Assembly: GCF_004349355.1 (NCBI RefSeq) | Contig: NZ_SMFK01000005.1 | Location: 62,001 to 126,000 of the forward strand | Direction of reading: 5' to 3' | Length of the DNA stretch: 64,000 nucleotides | From: Flavobacterium cellulosilyticum | Lineage (GTDB): Bacteria > Bacteroidota > Bacteroidia > Flavobacteriales > Flavobacteriaceae | Translations under genes and position numbers: made by a program | In this document: in pieces, positions 44,258 to 53,557 of the stretch | How positions within the stretch are numbered: position 1 is the first letter of the stretch | How the letters are laid out: every line of letters starts with the position of its first letter | The notes under the pieces: model-generated | Databases searched by the model: none | What the model was told of the DNA's origin: nothing | Seen by the model: only the letters and a program-made list of their open reading frames with translations

Positions 44258-45265
44258 ATGTACCATTCAAAAATAGCAGGATTGGGTTTTTATGTTCCAA
44301 GTAATATAGTGACAAATGATGATTTATCAAAAGTAATTGATACCAACGACGAATGGATTCAGGAACGAACCGGAATTCAGGAAAGGCGACATATCATTCC
44401 GGGTGAAGATACGACCACAACCATGGGAGTTAAAGCGGCAAAAATTGCTATTGAGCGTTCAGGAGTTGCAAAAGAAGATATCGATTTCATAGTTTTTGCA
44501 ACGCTAAGTCCTGATTATTATTTTCCTGGCCCAGGAGTTTTGGTGCAACGTGACTTAGGTTTGAAAACTGTAGGTGCATTAGACGTTCGGAATCAATGTT
44601 CTGGTTTTGTATATGCAATTTCGGTTGCTGATCAATACATCAAAACAGGAATGTATAAAAATGTTTTGGTGATTGGTTCCGAAGTTCAGTCAACAGGAAT
44701 GGATATGACTTCGAGAGGTCGTAGTGTCTCTGTGATTTTTGGAGATGGCGCTGGAGCAGCTGTTTTGAGTAGGGAAGAAGATGTGACGAAAGGAATCTTA
44801 TCGACTCATCTGCATTCAGAAGGAGAACACGCCGAAGCACTTATTGTAAAAGCACCCGGAATGGGCGGACGATGGGTGACAGATATTCTTAAAGAAAACG
44901 ATCCAAATGACGAAAGTTATTTTCCGTATATGAATGGTCAATTTGTTTTTAAAAATGCGGTAGTTCGTTTTGCCGAAGTGATTAACGAAGGTTTGGAAGC
45001 GAATGGTTTAGAGGTTTCAGATATTGATATGATGATTCCCCATCAAGCCAATTTGAGAATTTCTCAATTCATTCAAAAGAAATTTAATTTAACAGACGAT
45101 CAGGTTTTTAATAACATTCAAAAATACGGCAATACAACCGCTGCCTCCATTCCAATTGCCTTAACAGAAGCTTGGGAACAAGGAAAAATAAAATCGGGTG
45201 ATATTGTTGTATTAGCTGCTTTTGGAAGTGGATTTACTTGGGGAAGTGTGATTATTAAATGGTAA
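44258..45265 (+). CDS. fabH: beta-ketoacyl-ACP synthase III
   Basis: The 335-residue enzyme condenses acetyl-CoA or branched acyl-CoA with malonyl-ACP to start fatty acid synthesis. The active-site Cys is in RNQCSGFVYAI (near residue 113), His in PHQANLRISQ (near residue 261) and Asn in YGNTTAASIPIAL (near residue 291). No neighbouring fatty-acid genes are on the same strand. FabH sets branched-chain selection in Bacteroidota membranes. Confidence 0.92.
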   Translation: MYHSKIAGLGFYVPSNIVTNDDLSKVIDTNDEWIQERTGIQERRHIIPGEDTTTTMGVKAAKIAIERSGVAKEDIDFIVFATLSPDYYFPGPGVLVQRDLGLKTVGALDVRNQCSGFVYAISVADQYIKTGMYKNVLVIGSEVQSTGMDMTSRGRSVSVIFGDGAGAAVLSREEDVTKGILSTHLHSEGEHAEALIVKAPGMGGRWVTDILKENDPNDESYFPYMNGQFVFKNAVVRFAEVINEGLEANGLEVSDIDMMIPHQANLRISQFIQKKFNLTDDQVFNNIQKYGNTTAASIPIALTEAWEQGKIKSGDIVVLAAFGSGFTWGSVIIKW

Positions 45266-45289
45266 ACAACTCCCTTTAATTTAATATAG

Positions 45290-45356
45290 AAATACCGCAA
45301 ATTTGCAAATTATTCAGTATTTGTCTGAACTTAAAATTTGCGAATTTGCGGTATTT
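45290..45356. terminator. long inverted repeat between convergent genes
   Basis: Arms of 22 bases (45290-45311 and 45335-45356, AAATACCGCAAATTTG...) have one mismatch. It lies just after the fabH stop and just before the end of the large secreted-protein gene, so it should serve both. Confidence 0.8.
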
Positions 45357-45386
45357 TATTTTTTATTAATTAAAAATTACTTCAAG

Positions 45387-48300
45387 TTATCTTTTTAAAG
45401 TAAAATGGGATTTAAACGTTTTTTGAATTCCTTTCTCTGAATAGTCCACTGTAAACCAATAGTCAGAGGAAGGCAATAATTGTCCGTTCAGTAAGCCATT
45501 CCAACCTTGGGTAGAAGGTGTGATTTGAGTGATTTGTTTTCCGAATCGATCAAAGATTGCAATCTGTGCATTTGGATTAGTTGATAACAGATGTTTTATA
45601 TTCCATGTTTCATTATAACCATCGCCATTTGGAGTAAAGAATTTCGGATAATTAATGATAATGACTTTGATAGGAGCAGGATTACAATTGCCATTTTTAT
45701 CATTTACTGCGATGGTATGTTCTCCAGGAATAAAAGCATTAAAAATGTTGCTGTCTTGATAATTGGAACCATCTATTTGATATTCATAATTTTCTGATCC
45801 ATTGCCCAAAACAGTGACAGTTATAGAGCTAGGTTCTTCAAAAGCATCACTATATGTGATCTCAATATGTGGATTGTAAATTGTGATTTTAGTTTCATAA
45901 GTCGATGTACATAATGTTGTAGTATTAGTAGCGATAACAGCGTATGTGCCACTTTTAGATGAGGTAATAGACGCTGTGTTTCCGCCATAGGACTCTCCAT
46001 TAAAGGTCCATGCAAAACTATAATTTGTTGTAGACAAACCAGTGTTTAAAGTAGCGGAATTCAATAATAATCCAGTTGCATAGTCCTCACAAACAAAATA
46101 TTCAGTTTTTAAATTGATATTAGGTATTCGATTGACTTTTAATTTTAATTCTACAGTATCAAAACAGGGGTTTGCTATCGAATTATTAGCAACTCGTATC
46201 CAAACGGAATCGTTATTTGGATTTAGGTTTTGGTATTTTTGTGGATTCGCAATTGGAATCGCATTTGGATTATTAGCCTCTGCTTGAGAGTTGTAAAAAG
46301 TTAAAGTAAATTCAGAATCAGGATTTTGACTGCTTAATATTTGTCTTCTAATATCTGATGTTGTTAAATCAAACTGATAGATACCATCGTTAGGGCCAAA
46401 AGTGTCACATACTTCAATTGAATTTACAGGGTTTGCAACAGGTTTATTTACAATAGTAATTTTAAAAGCGTTCTCGTTAAAACAGTTTAATCGGTCGCCT
46501 GTTTCATAATATGTATAATAGAAAGGCATTGCAGTTGCTTTCGTAATTGTTGTTCCAAAAGGAATTTTATTTCCGCCACCACTTGGACCACCTGGCGCAT
46601 CATAATAAAAATTGTTAGGAGATGGCAAAGGAGGAAAGGTAAAACTATCACAATAGGTTAATTGTGATGGAATAGGGTCGGCTTTTGCTCCATTTATAGT
46701 AATGTCAAAAAAGTTTTCAGCATAGCAGGATTTATCATTTTGATTTACAGCATAGATATAAATTCTTTTATTTTTCTCGCTAATGATTGTTCCTGTTGGA
46801 ATTGGATTCACTCCGTTTGGTTCATTGAAATAATTTCCATTTTCTAAAGGTGTCAATTGATAATCATCACATTGTACGATGCTACCCCTTGAGTCAATTT
46901 TCGGTTTTTTATTAATTGTAATTGACCAAGGTATTTCATTATAACAGTCCGCAACTTCCAATGATTTTTTAAAGATATATAGGGTTGAAGTTTCTGTTAT
47001 GATGCTCTTGTTAGGAATTAATTTCACATTTTCAGCATTAGTGGAACCACCCGGTAGCGTATAATATTCTTCTTGATCTATCTGAGAAGGTAATAGGTAA
47101 CTTTCACATGCGGTTACATCTGCTGGTTTTGTCAAAAAAGGAGCGTTTATTTTAATTTTAAAAGATTGATTTGCTGTACAATTAGGTGTTCCAGCACCTG
47201 ATACATAGGTATAAATTGTTGTTGATTTACTAATAATTCCAGGTTGGATCAAATTCCCACCTCCGTTTGGTGCATCACGATATTCGCCAATAGGAGCTGA
47301 AGGTAAATTATAAGAATTACACTGATTGATATTGGATAGTCCTAAAGATCCAATATAAACCGTAAATATTATATCAGGAGTTCTACAGGAATTGTTTTGT
47401 GCAAAAACATATAATGTTGTTGTACTTATTATTGGAGAAACTGCAAGTGTATATTTGTCATTTGACTTATTATAAGTGTAATAATTGCCCACACTTAATG
47501 GAGGTAAATCATAAGAAATACATTCAAAAATGTTAGTAAATGTCCCAGTTATTTTTGGTGTTTCATCTATAGTAATATCAAATTTACTTTCTAATGTACA
47601 AGAATTTAATTCGGTTGATTCAAAATAAGTATATAGTGTGGTTAAACCAATTGTTGTAAGTATTGTTTTTCCACCAAAAAGTTCATCTCCACCACCATTT
47701 GGTCCACCTGGCATAGTGAAATAGCGCATGTTGAATAGATTTGCTGGTAATAAATATTGATCACACACCGTTATCGAATTGGGTGTAATATCTACTGGTT
47801 TAATAATTTTAATTGTAAAATTATTTTCTTCGGAACAAACTGGTGTGTTTGCAGTTTCGTTATAAATATATATTTTTTTATCAATTGAAATTTCATCACC
47901 TGCATAAAGTATGGGCAAACCCTTATTTGCTCCAGAATAATAAGTGCCAGTATTTTCTAATACTGGAAGTATAAAACTTTTACAAACATACTGATTTGGA
48001 ATAACATCTAATAAAGGCCTCGGAATTACATTCAATTTAAAGCTCGTAATAGAATAACATTTGGGGCCCGTATTGTTTTGAATTCTTGCAAAAATAGTGG
48101 CGTTTCCGGAGGTAATATTTGATGTAGCTATTGGGTTTGTTCGAGAATCTGCCTCAGCTAAATTTGAATAATAAGAAACAGAATAGATGTCAGAAGATTG
48201 TCCATTTAAAATGGCTGTTGTTTGTGATGAAATAGCAAAAGAAGCTGTTTTTGATCCTTGGGTATTTTCGCATAAACTAATATTCCCTGGAAAATTAGCA

Positions 48301-49658
48301 ACAGGAGGTGGTGTGGTTTTTAATTCGAAAGATTTAGTAATTACACAGCCTTTAGAAGTGTTTTCAATTCGAATCCAAATAGTTGTGGGAAAATTTCCAG
48401 AAGAAATAGTATAAGTTGCAGGTAAAGGATTAGCATTTGAAAGTGCGTCATTTTTAGAAGCGTGATAGCTTATTTGGTTTCCAGGAACATTTACGATAGG
48501 AGTGTTTATAGCCAAATCGAATGTAAAATTCGATTGTCCCGAATCGCATTTATATAAATCTATAGGTTCAGGAGTTATAATTGGATCATAATATTCGATT
48601 TTTATAAAATCGGTGGTTACAGAACAACTGGTCGATTTTATTGAATAAGTAAGACCATATTTCCCTGGTTTATTTGCAATTATACTGGGAGTGTTCCCAC
48701 CAATAGGAGTGTCGTTATAAGTCCATTCAAAAGAATAAATTGTAGGGTCTAAACTGGAATTTATTGTATAACTGGTATTTTCACAAAGTGCTGTTTTACT
48801 GGCAATAGTTAAGTCTGGTCCTAATACATCTTGTCCTACATTAAAACTATTAGCACCTAAAAAAATAGCTGAATCGGCTTTAAAATCTTTTCTATCTGCA
48901 ATTACTAATTTTATGTGATAGGTAGTGTTGGGAATTAAAGTGGTTGAAGAAGCATTCATTACTACGGTTTGTCCATTAAAATTTGTTGCTGAACTTTCTG
49001 CAGCGGATCCCCCATTAAATGAACCAAAATAATTTGAATTTGCCGATGGGCAAGAAGAGTTATACAAGAAATCCCGAATTGTTACTACCGAAATAGGTGT
49101 TGTTGTTCCAGCTATAACGGCTAAATTTGTAGTTACTCCTGTTGATTCATTGGTGAGCAAAAAGGCAAATGCATCTGAAAATTGACATTGATAATTACCA
49201 TACTCCTCAGAAGCAAATAAGAATTGAAAGTCGAAATTGGAGGAAAATGGAATAAAATCAAATTCTAGTACTGTAGCGTTTAGTGATTGCATTGGAATTC
49301 CAGCTGATGAAAGTGTCGCTTCTAAATCGGCATCACCAAGCCAAGTATCATTTCCGTCATCAAGCATACTGGTATTTGGTCCCGCTGCATTTAATACATT
49401 TCCTGTACTTAATACCACTCCTTTTTTTAATGGAAAATTAGGATTTGTGTTTTCAAAATAGCCTATTCCATTTGTAGATCCATATCCATTTGTATTACCA
49501 GTTCTCCAGGTAATATTATTTAATGTTATGCAGTTTTTATTGATTAATACATCTTTAACTAATTCTGGAACGGAATAAGTACTTGTATTGATTTGTATAC
49601 TTTGAGAATAGCACAAAAAGCAACTAATTAAATTGAAAACCAAAAATATCTTTTTCAT
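45387..49658 (-). CDS. giant type IX-secreted repeat protein with choice-of-anchor L domain
   Basis: From the ATG at 49658 the protein has 1423 residues (MKKIFLVFNLISCFLCYSQ, signal peptide). I rejected the longer frame to 49814 for lack of a leader. The N-terminal region (NNITWRTGNTNGYGSTNGIG, LEFDFIPFSSNFDFQFLFAS) fits choice-of-anchor L. Seven modules of about 85 residues follow (46440-47985), each starting Cys-x2-[Tyr/Phe]-x-[Leu/Phe]-x-Pro and ending with a second Cys before a FxITI-like strand. The C-terminus (FFTPNGDGYNETWNIKHL) is the gliding-motility-type (type B) sorting domain. It is probably a surface adhesin or matrix protein. Confidence 0.88.
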   Translation of the reverse strand: MKKIFLVFNLISCFLCYSQSIQINTSTYSVPELVKDVLINKNCITLNNITWRTGNTNGYGSTNGIGYFENTNPNFPLKKGVVLSTGNVLNAAGPNTSMLDDGNDTWLGDADLEATLSSAGIPMQSLNATVLEFDFIPFSSNFDFQFLFASEEYGNYQCQFSDAFAFLLTNESTGVTTNLAVIAGTTTPISVVTIRDFLYNSSCPSANSNYFGSFNGGSAAESSATNFNGQTVVMNASSTTLIPNTTYHIKLVIADRKDFKADSAIFLGANSFNVGQDVLGPDLTIASKTALCENTSYTINSSLDPTIYSFEWTYNDTPIGGNTPSIIANKPGKYGLTYSIKSTSCSVTTDFIKIEYYDPIITPEPIDLYKCDSGQSNFTFDLAINTPIVNVPGNQISYHASKNDALSNANPLPATYTISSGNFPTTIWIRIENTSKGCVITKSFELKTTPPPVANFPGNISLCENTQGSKTASFAISSQTTAILNGQSSDIYSVSYYSNLAEADSRTNPIATSNITSGNATIFARIQNNTGPKCYSITSFKLNVIPRPLLDVIPNQYVCKSFILPVLENTGTYYSGANKGLPILYAGDEISIDKKIYIYNETANTPVCSEENNFTIKIIKPVDITPNSITVCDQYLLPANLFNMRYFTMPGGPNGGGDELFGGKTILTTIGLTTLYTYFESTELNSCTLESKFDITIDETPKITGTFTNIFECISYDLPPLSVGNYYTYNKSNDKYTLAVSPIISTTTLYVFAQNNSCRTPDIIFTVYIGSLGLSNINQCNSYNLPSAPIGEYRDAPNGGGNLIQPGIISKSTTIYTYVSGAGTPNCTANQSFKIKINAPFLTKPADVTACESYLLPSQIDQEEYYTLPGGSTNAENVKLIPNKSIITETSTLYIFKKSLEVADCYNEIPWSITINKKPKIDSRGSIVQCDDYQLTPLENGNYFNEPNGVNPIPTGTIISEKNKRIYIYAVNQNDKSCYAENFFDITINGAKADPIPSQLTYCDSFTFPPLPSPNNFYYDAPGGPSGGGNKIPFGTTITKATAMPFYYTYYETGDRLNCFNENAFKITIVNKPVANPVNSIEVCDTFGPNDGIYQFDLTTSDIRRQILSSQNPDSEFTLTFYNSQAEANNPNAIPIANPQKYQNLNPNNDSVWIRVANNSIANPCFDTVELKLKVNRIPNINLKTEYFVCEDYATGLLLNSATLNTGLSTTNYSFAWTFNGESYGGNTASITSSKSGTYAVIATNTTTLCTSTYETKITIYNPHIEITYSDAFEEPSSITVTVLGNGSENYEYQIDGSNYQDSNIFNAFIPGEHTIAVNDKNGNCNPAPIKVIIINYPKFFTPNGDGYNETWNIKHLLSTNPNAQIAIFDRFGKQITQITPSTQGWNGLLNGQLLPSSDYWFTVDYSEKGIQKTFKSHFTLKR

Positions 49659-49895
49659 AAAATAACATCTTAGATCAAATATATAAAAATGACGATTAAA
49701 AGTATAATATAATCGATTAAGTACACAAAGTAGTGAAAAAATAAGGTAATTATTTACATGATAATAGTATAGAATGATCTTAAGAAACTCCAATACTGAC
49801 TTCATAAAACCCAAAAAAAGGATTCTTAGAAAGGGGATATACCACTTTGATAAATAAGGTGTTTTTTAGTAAAAAACGTTGGTATAAAAATAGAA

Positions 49896-50680
49896 TTATC
49901 TCTTTAAGGAAAAATGAGATTTAAATGTTTTAGGAATTCCCTTTTCAGAATAATCAACAGTATACCATTAATCCGAATCTGGCAATGGTAAACCAGTATA
50001 TAATCCGTTCCAGCCATTAGCTGCAGACGAAATTTTGCTTATTAATTTCCCATATCGATCAAAAATAGATATTGGTGCATTAGGATTTGTTTTTAGTAAA
50101 TTGGTAATATTCCAGGTGTCATTATAACCATCTCCATTTGGGGTGAAAAATGTAGGGTAATTGATAATAATTGCATTAAAGGAGCAGGATTACAATGGCC
50201 GTCCTTGTCTCTTACAGAAATGAAATGTTCTCCAGCTGCAATATTTGAAAAGATAGTACTGTCTTGAAAAAGAGAATCATCTAATTGATATTCATAATTT
50301 CCAGAACCTGTACCCAATACCGTGACAGTGACAAAGGTTGGGTTTTCAAAAGCGTCACTCATTGTTATTTCTAAATAGGGGTATATTTAGTAATAAAATA
50401 TTCTGGTTTTAATTGGACAACAGGCAATTGATTTACAACTAATTTTAATTCGACAATGTCAAAACAAGAACTAGGAATGGTATTATTGGCAACTCTAATC
50501 CAAACGTTATCATTAAATGGGGTGTGGTTTTGGAAGGCTGCTGGACTGGTGATTGGAATTGCGTTTAAATTATTGGCATCAGCCAAAGTGGTATAAAAAG
50601 TCAAAATATAGTCGCGATCTGGACATTGACCATTCAGTACTTGATTTCTAATAGCGGTTGTAGTTAGATTTAAAGTCGCT
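49896..50680 (-). pseudogene. decayed partial paralogue of the giant type IX-secreted protein
   Basis: The fragment resembles the last repeat plus the sorting domain of the gene at 45387. It has lost the 5' end, has a deletion between KPEYF and SDAFENP that shifts the frame, has another frame shift before the sorting domain, and has TAA in place of a Tyr codon (DSD-stop-WYTVDYSEKG). Several short frames remain (50093-50362, 50371-50604), but none is complete. It lies 240 bases upstream of the intact copy, so a partial duplication followed by decay is likely. Confidence 0.85.
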
Positions 50681-50920
50681 TATTACTAATAGAAGCTCAA
50701 AAAAAAGTAGAATTTTTAATCAGTGAAATTTTTGTAAGTTAAAGCCTTATAATAATTTTAAAACCTTTTTCTATTTTAGATTGATGAAAATATTTTGTAG
50801 AGATATAAATCAGTCCTATAAAGTATTATTAATATTGATTTTCAGAATAGCTAGACACAAGAAACCCCAAAACAAGCTATTTTGGGGTCTCAACTGCAAC
50901 AAAATTATTAAAACTAAATT
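50681..50920. other. spacer with hairpin
   Basis: About 240 bases without a frame. It holds a hairpin ACCCCAAAA (50864-50872) / TTTTGGGGT (50880-50888), probably the terminator of the TonB receptor gene that ends at 50921. Confidence 0.55.
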
Positions 50921-53290
50921 TTAAAATCCACCACTACTTTGGGTCTCATTATTTTCTCTTGCTTTTCGTTGAATGGCTTTGTTTTTTCCAGAACCAAAAC
51001 GGTAATTAAACCCAAGAAAAGCAGTTTGACTTTCCCATTTAAATTCTCCATTAATGGGTTTTGGTTCACTTCTTTCAAAAGCAAAATGCATAGAATTAAA
51101 TACATCACTTACACGTGCTGTAATTGTTCCATTACCTCCTAAAACAGTTATGCTAGAGCCAGCATCTATCTTCCACATTGGTTTTGCCAATGCTTGAATA
51201 CTTAAATCAGGTCCGCGATACATACCAGATAATTGAAAACGTAACGCTTTAGAAACCTTAAATGTATTTGCTATTCGGGCATTGAATGCGGTATTGTTTA
51301 CTTCAATATAATCCTTATCTGAATATCCTTTTACGGTTTTGTTGTAGGCGTCAAAACTGATGTTGGTACTAAGCCATTTTGTGAAATCTAAATTACCTGA
51401 AATTTCAACTCCAAATGCTTTATTGTCATTTAAATTGTTATATGATAATATTATTTTGTCAGGACTTGTAGGGTTTTCTATAGCAGTTCTTGTGATTTCA
51501 TTATTGATTTGTCTGTAAAAAATTCCCGAAGTTATAGAACCAATTTTTGTTTTTCGCGTATAGTTTACTTCAAATGAATTGGTATATTGAGGTTGCAGAT
51601 TCGGATTACCTAGAAAATCAATTTGAGGGGTGCTTCTTTCTAATATTGGGCTAATTTGTGAAATACTAGGTCTATCTACTCTTTTAGAAACACTGAAATT
51701 ATAGGAGTTTTTGTCATTTGGAATGTAACTAGCAAAACCTGAAGGATAAATTGTAAACCGATTATTTTCGTATTTGGTATCATTCATATTTAGATTTTTA
51801 AATAAAGCATTAGCTAAGTAATCTTCCATTCTTGCTCCAGCTTGTAAATTCCATTTTCCAATTTGTTTTGAATAGGTTGCATATCCAGAATATATCTTAC
51901 GATCGTAATTGAAATTTGAATTTAATACATTATTCTCCAAAAAATTATTATTTGTTTTTTCTAATCTACTCTCTAATCCTAACTCTAATTTTGAGGTTTC
52001 GGATAAAGGATTAGTATAATCTAAATTGATTAAAGTGCTGTTATTTGAATTAGGAGTGTCATTTATTCTATTATTAAAACCACTATATACTATGTTTTCA
52101 GTATTGTCACCCAAACTATAATTGGCTTCAAATTCTAAAGTATGACCTTCTTTTTTGAATTTTTTCTTGTAATTCAAATTATAGGTGTGATTGTAATTAT
52201 CTTTTTGGTTATTTGAAAATTGCTGTATGTTTTTATTTGGATCTGGATAGACAATACTTGTTAATGAATTTCCTTTGTTGAAAGAACTATTTTGAATAGT
52301 GTAAATGGAGAAGGTATTGGTGTCATTTAAGTAAAAATCAAATCCCATTTTTAAGAGATTTGAAGTATTTCTATTGTCAAAATTAAAGGACTGATTATTT
52401 TCTTGACCTGGAGTTAAGAACTGTACAAAACCATTTCGAGTTTGTTTTCCACTATTTAATCCATAGTTGCCAAAAAGATTGAATTTTCCATTTCGATAAT
52501 TCATATCCGTAGAACCATTAAATTTAGGAGTTTTACCTTGTGTGATACCACCATTTAAATTCCCATTAAAACCAACTTTACTATTTTTATTTAAAACGAT
52601 ATTAATCATACCACTCATTCCTTCGGGATTGTATTTTGCCGAAGGATTGGTAATCAGTTCAATTTGTTTTATAGAACTAGAAGGGATTTGTTGTAATAGT
52701 TGGGCAGCGCTGATTGTACTGGGTTTTCCATCAATTAATATTCGAACATTCGAGTTGCCTCGAAGACTTATTTCATTGGTTTGTTGATCAATACTTACAG
52801 AGGGGATGTTGTTCAAAATTTCAGCAGCTGTAGCACCAGCACTCAATAAATCTTTACCTACGTTTATGACTTTTCGGTCTGTCTTTTGTTCAATTATAGA
52901 TCGTTCCTGAACAATTTCAACCTCAGAAAGTTGGGTAGCATCTTCTTCAATTGCAATTGTGTTTAAATCCACTGATTTATTTTCTTCTGACAAGGCAACC
53001 TTTTTCAGAATGGTTTTATATCCAATGTATTGTATCTCAACTGAATAATTTTTTAAAGCTAAATTTTTGATTGCAAAAGTTCCTTTGTCAGTTGTGATTA
53101 CTCCAGTGATAATTTTATTGTCTAGTTTCACAATAACATTTACGTACGAAAGTGGTGAATTACTTTTTTTGTCAATAATCTTGCCGATAATAATTCCAGA
53201 TCCAGTTGAAACAGATTGATTAACTGGGTTTTGGGCTTGTATGGAAAGTACAAATCCAATTAAGCAAAGTAAAATTAGTTTTAAGTTCAT
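50921..53290 (-). CDS. TonB-dependent receptor-like outer-membrane protein
   Basis: The 789-residue protein has a signal peptide (MNLKLILLCLIGFVLSIQAQ), a carboxypeptidase-regulatory-like domain (IIGKIIDKKSNSPLSYVNVI), a plug domain (GATAAEILNNIPSVSIDQQT, RILIDGKPSTISAA) and a barrel of the OMP_b-brl_3 type with Asn-rich loops. This architecture takes up or secretes unknown substrates with TonB energy. No substrate-binding lipoprotein (SusD-type) or FecIR pair is next to it. Confidence 0.87.
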   Translation of the reverse strand: MNLKLILLCLIGFVLSIQAQNPVNQSVSTGSGIIIGKIIDKKSNSPLSYVNVIVKLDNKIITGVITTDKGTFAIKNLALKNYSVEIQYIGYKTILKKVALSEENKSVDLNTIAIEEDATQLSEVEIVQERSIIEQKTDRKVINVGKDLLSAGATAAEILNNIPSVSIDQQTNEISLRGNSNVRILIDGKPSTISAAQLLQQIPSSSIKQIELITNPSAKYNPEGMSGMINIVLNKNSKVGFNGNLNGGITQGKTPKFNGSTDMNYRNGKFNLFGNYGLNSGKQTRNGFVQFLTPGQENNQSFNFDNRNTSNLLKMGFDFYLNDTNTFSIYTIQNSSFNKGNSLTSIVYPDPNKNIQQFSNNQKDNYNHTYNLNYKKKFKKEGHTLEFEANYSLGDNTENIVYSGFNNRINDTPNSNNSTLINLDYTNPLSETSKLELGLESRLEKTNNNFLENNVLNSNFNYDRKIYSGYATYSKQIGKWNLQAGARMEDYLANALFKNLNMNDTKYENNRFTIYPSGFASYIPNDKNSYNFSVSKRVDRPSISQISPILERSTPQIDFLGNPNLQPQYTNSFEVNYTRKTKIGSITSGIFYRQINNEITRTAIENPTSPDKIILSYNNLNDNKAFGVEISGNLDFTKWLSTNISFDAYNKTVKGYSDKDYIEVNNTAFNARIANTFKVSKALRFQLSGMYRGPDLSIQALAKPMWKIDAGSSITVLGGNGTITARVSDVFNSMHFAFERSEPKPINGEFKWESQTAFLGFNYRFGSGKNKAIQRKARENNETQSSGGF

Positions 53291-53499
53291 AAGGTTTTTC
53301 AGTGAATATTAGAATGACGCTAGTTTGTTTTTGAGTAGAATTAGTGCAAAATAAAGCAATTTGTATTTTAAATCATAAATGTAATTATGCAAGTAGACTC
53401 CGATTGATAAAAAATGTTACAGTTCTATTTTAAAAATACAGCGAAAAATATTTTTTCTAATCAAATAGCTAATAATTTTAGGTCAGAAATTATCTTGTT

Positions 53500-53519
53500 T
53501 CTCAATTTCCTAATTGAGA
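53500..53519. promoter_or_regulatory. palindrome upstream of argS
   Basis: TCTCAATT (53500-53507) and AATTGAGA (53512-53519) form an 8-base palindrome just before the argS promoter. It could be an operator or part of a terminator for the opposite strand. Confidence 0.4.
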
Positions 53520-53528
53520 CATTATGCC

Positions 53529-53536
53529 TATATTTG
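53529..53536 (+). promoter_or_regulatory. TAnnTTTG promoter element of argS
   Basis: TATATTTG lies 21 bases before the argS ATG at 53558. Confidence 0.55.
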
Positions 53537-53557
53537 CACCCTTAAAATCAGAACAAA

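Noticed and set aside
49815-49895. longer start for the giant secreted protein at 49814
   Set aside because: The extra 52 residues are rich in Tyr, Leu and Ile without a clean leader, while the ATG at 49658 begins a standard signal peptide.
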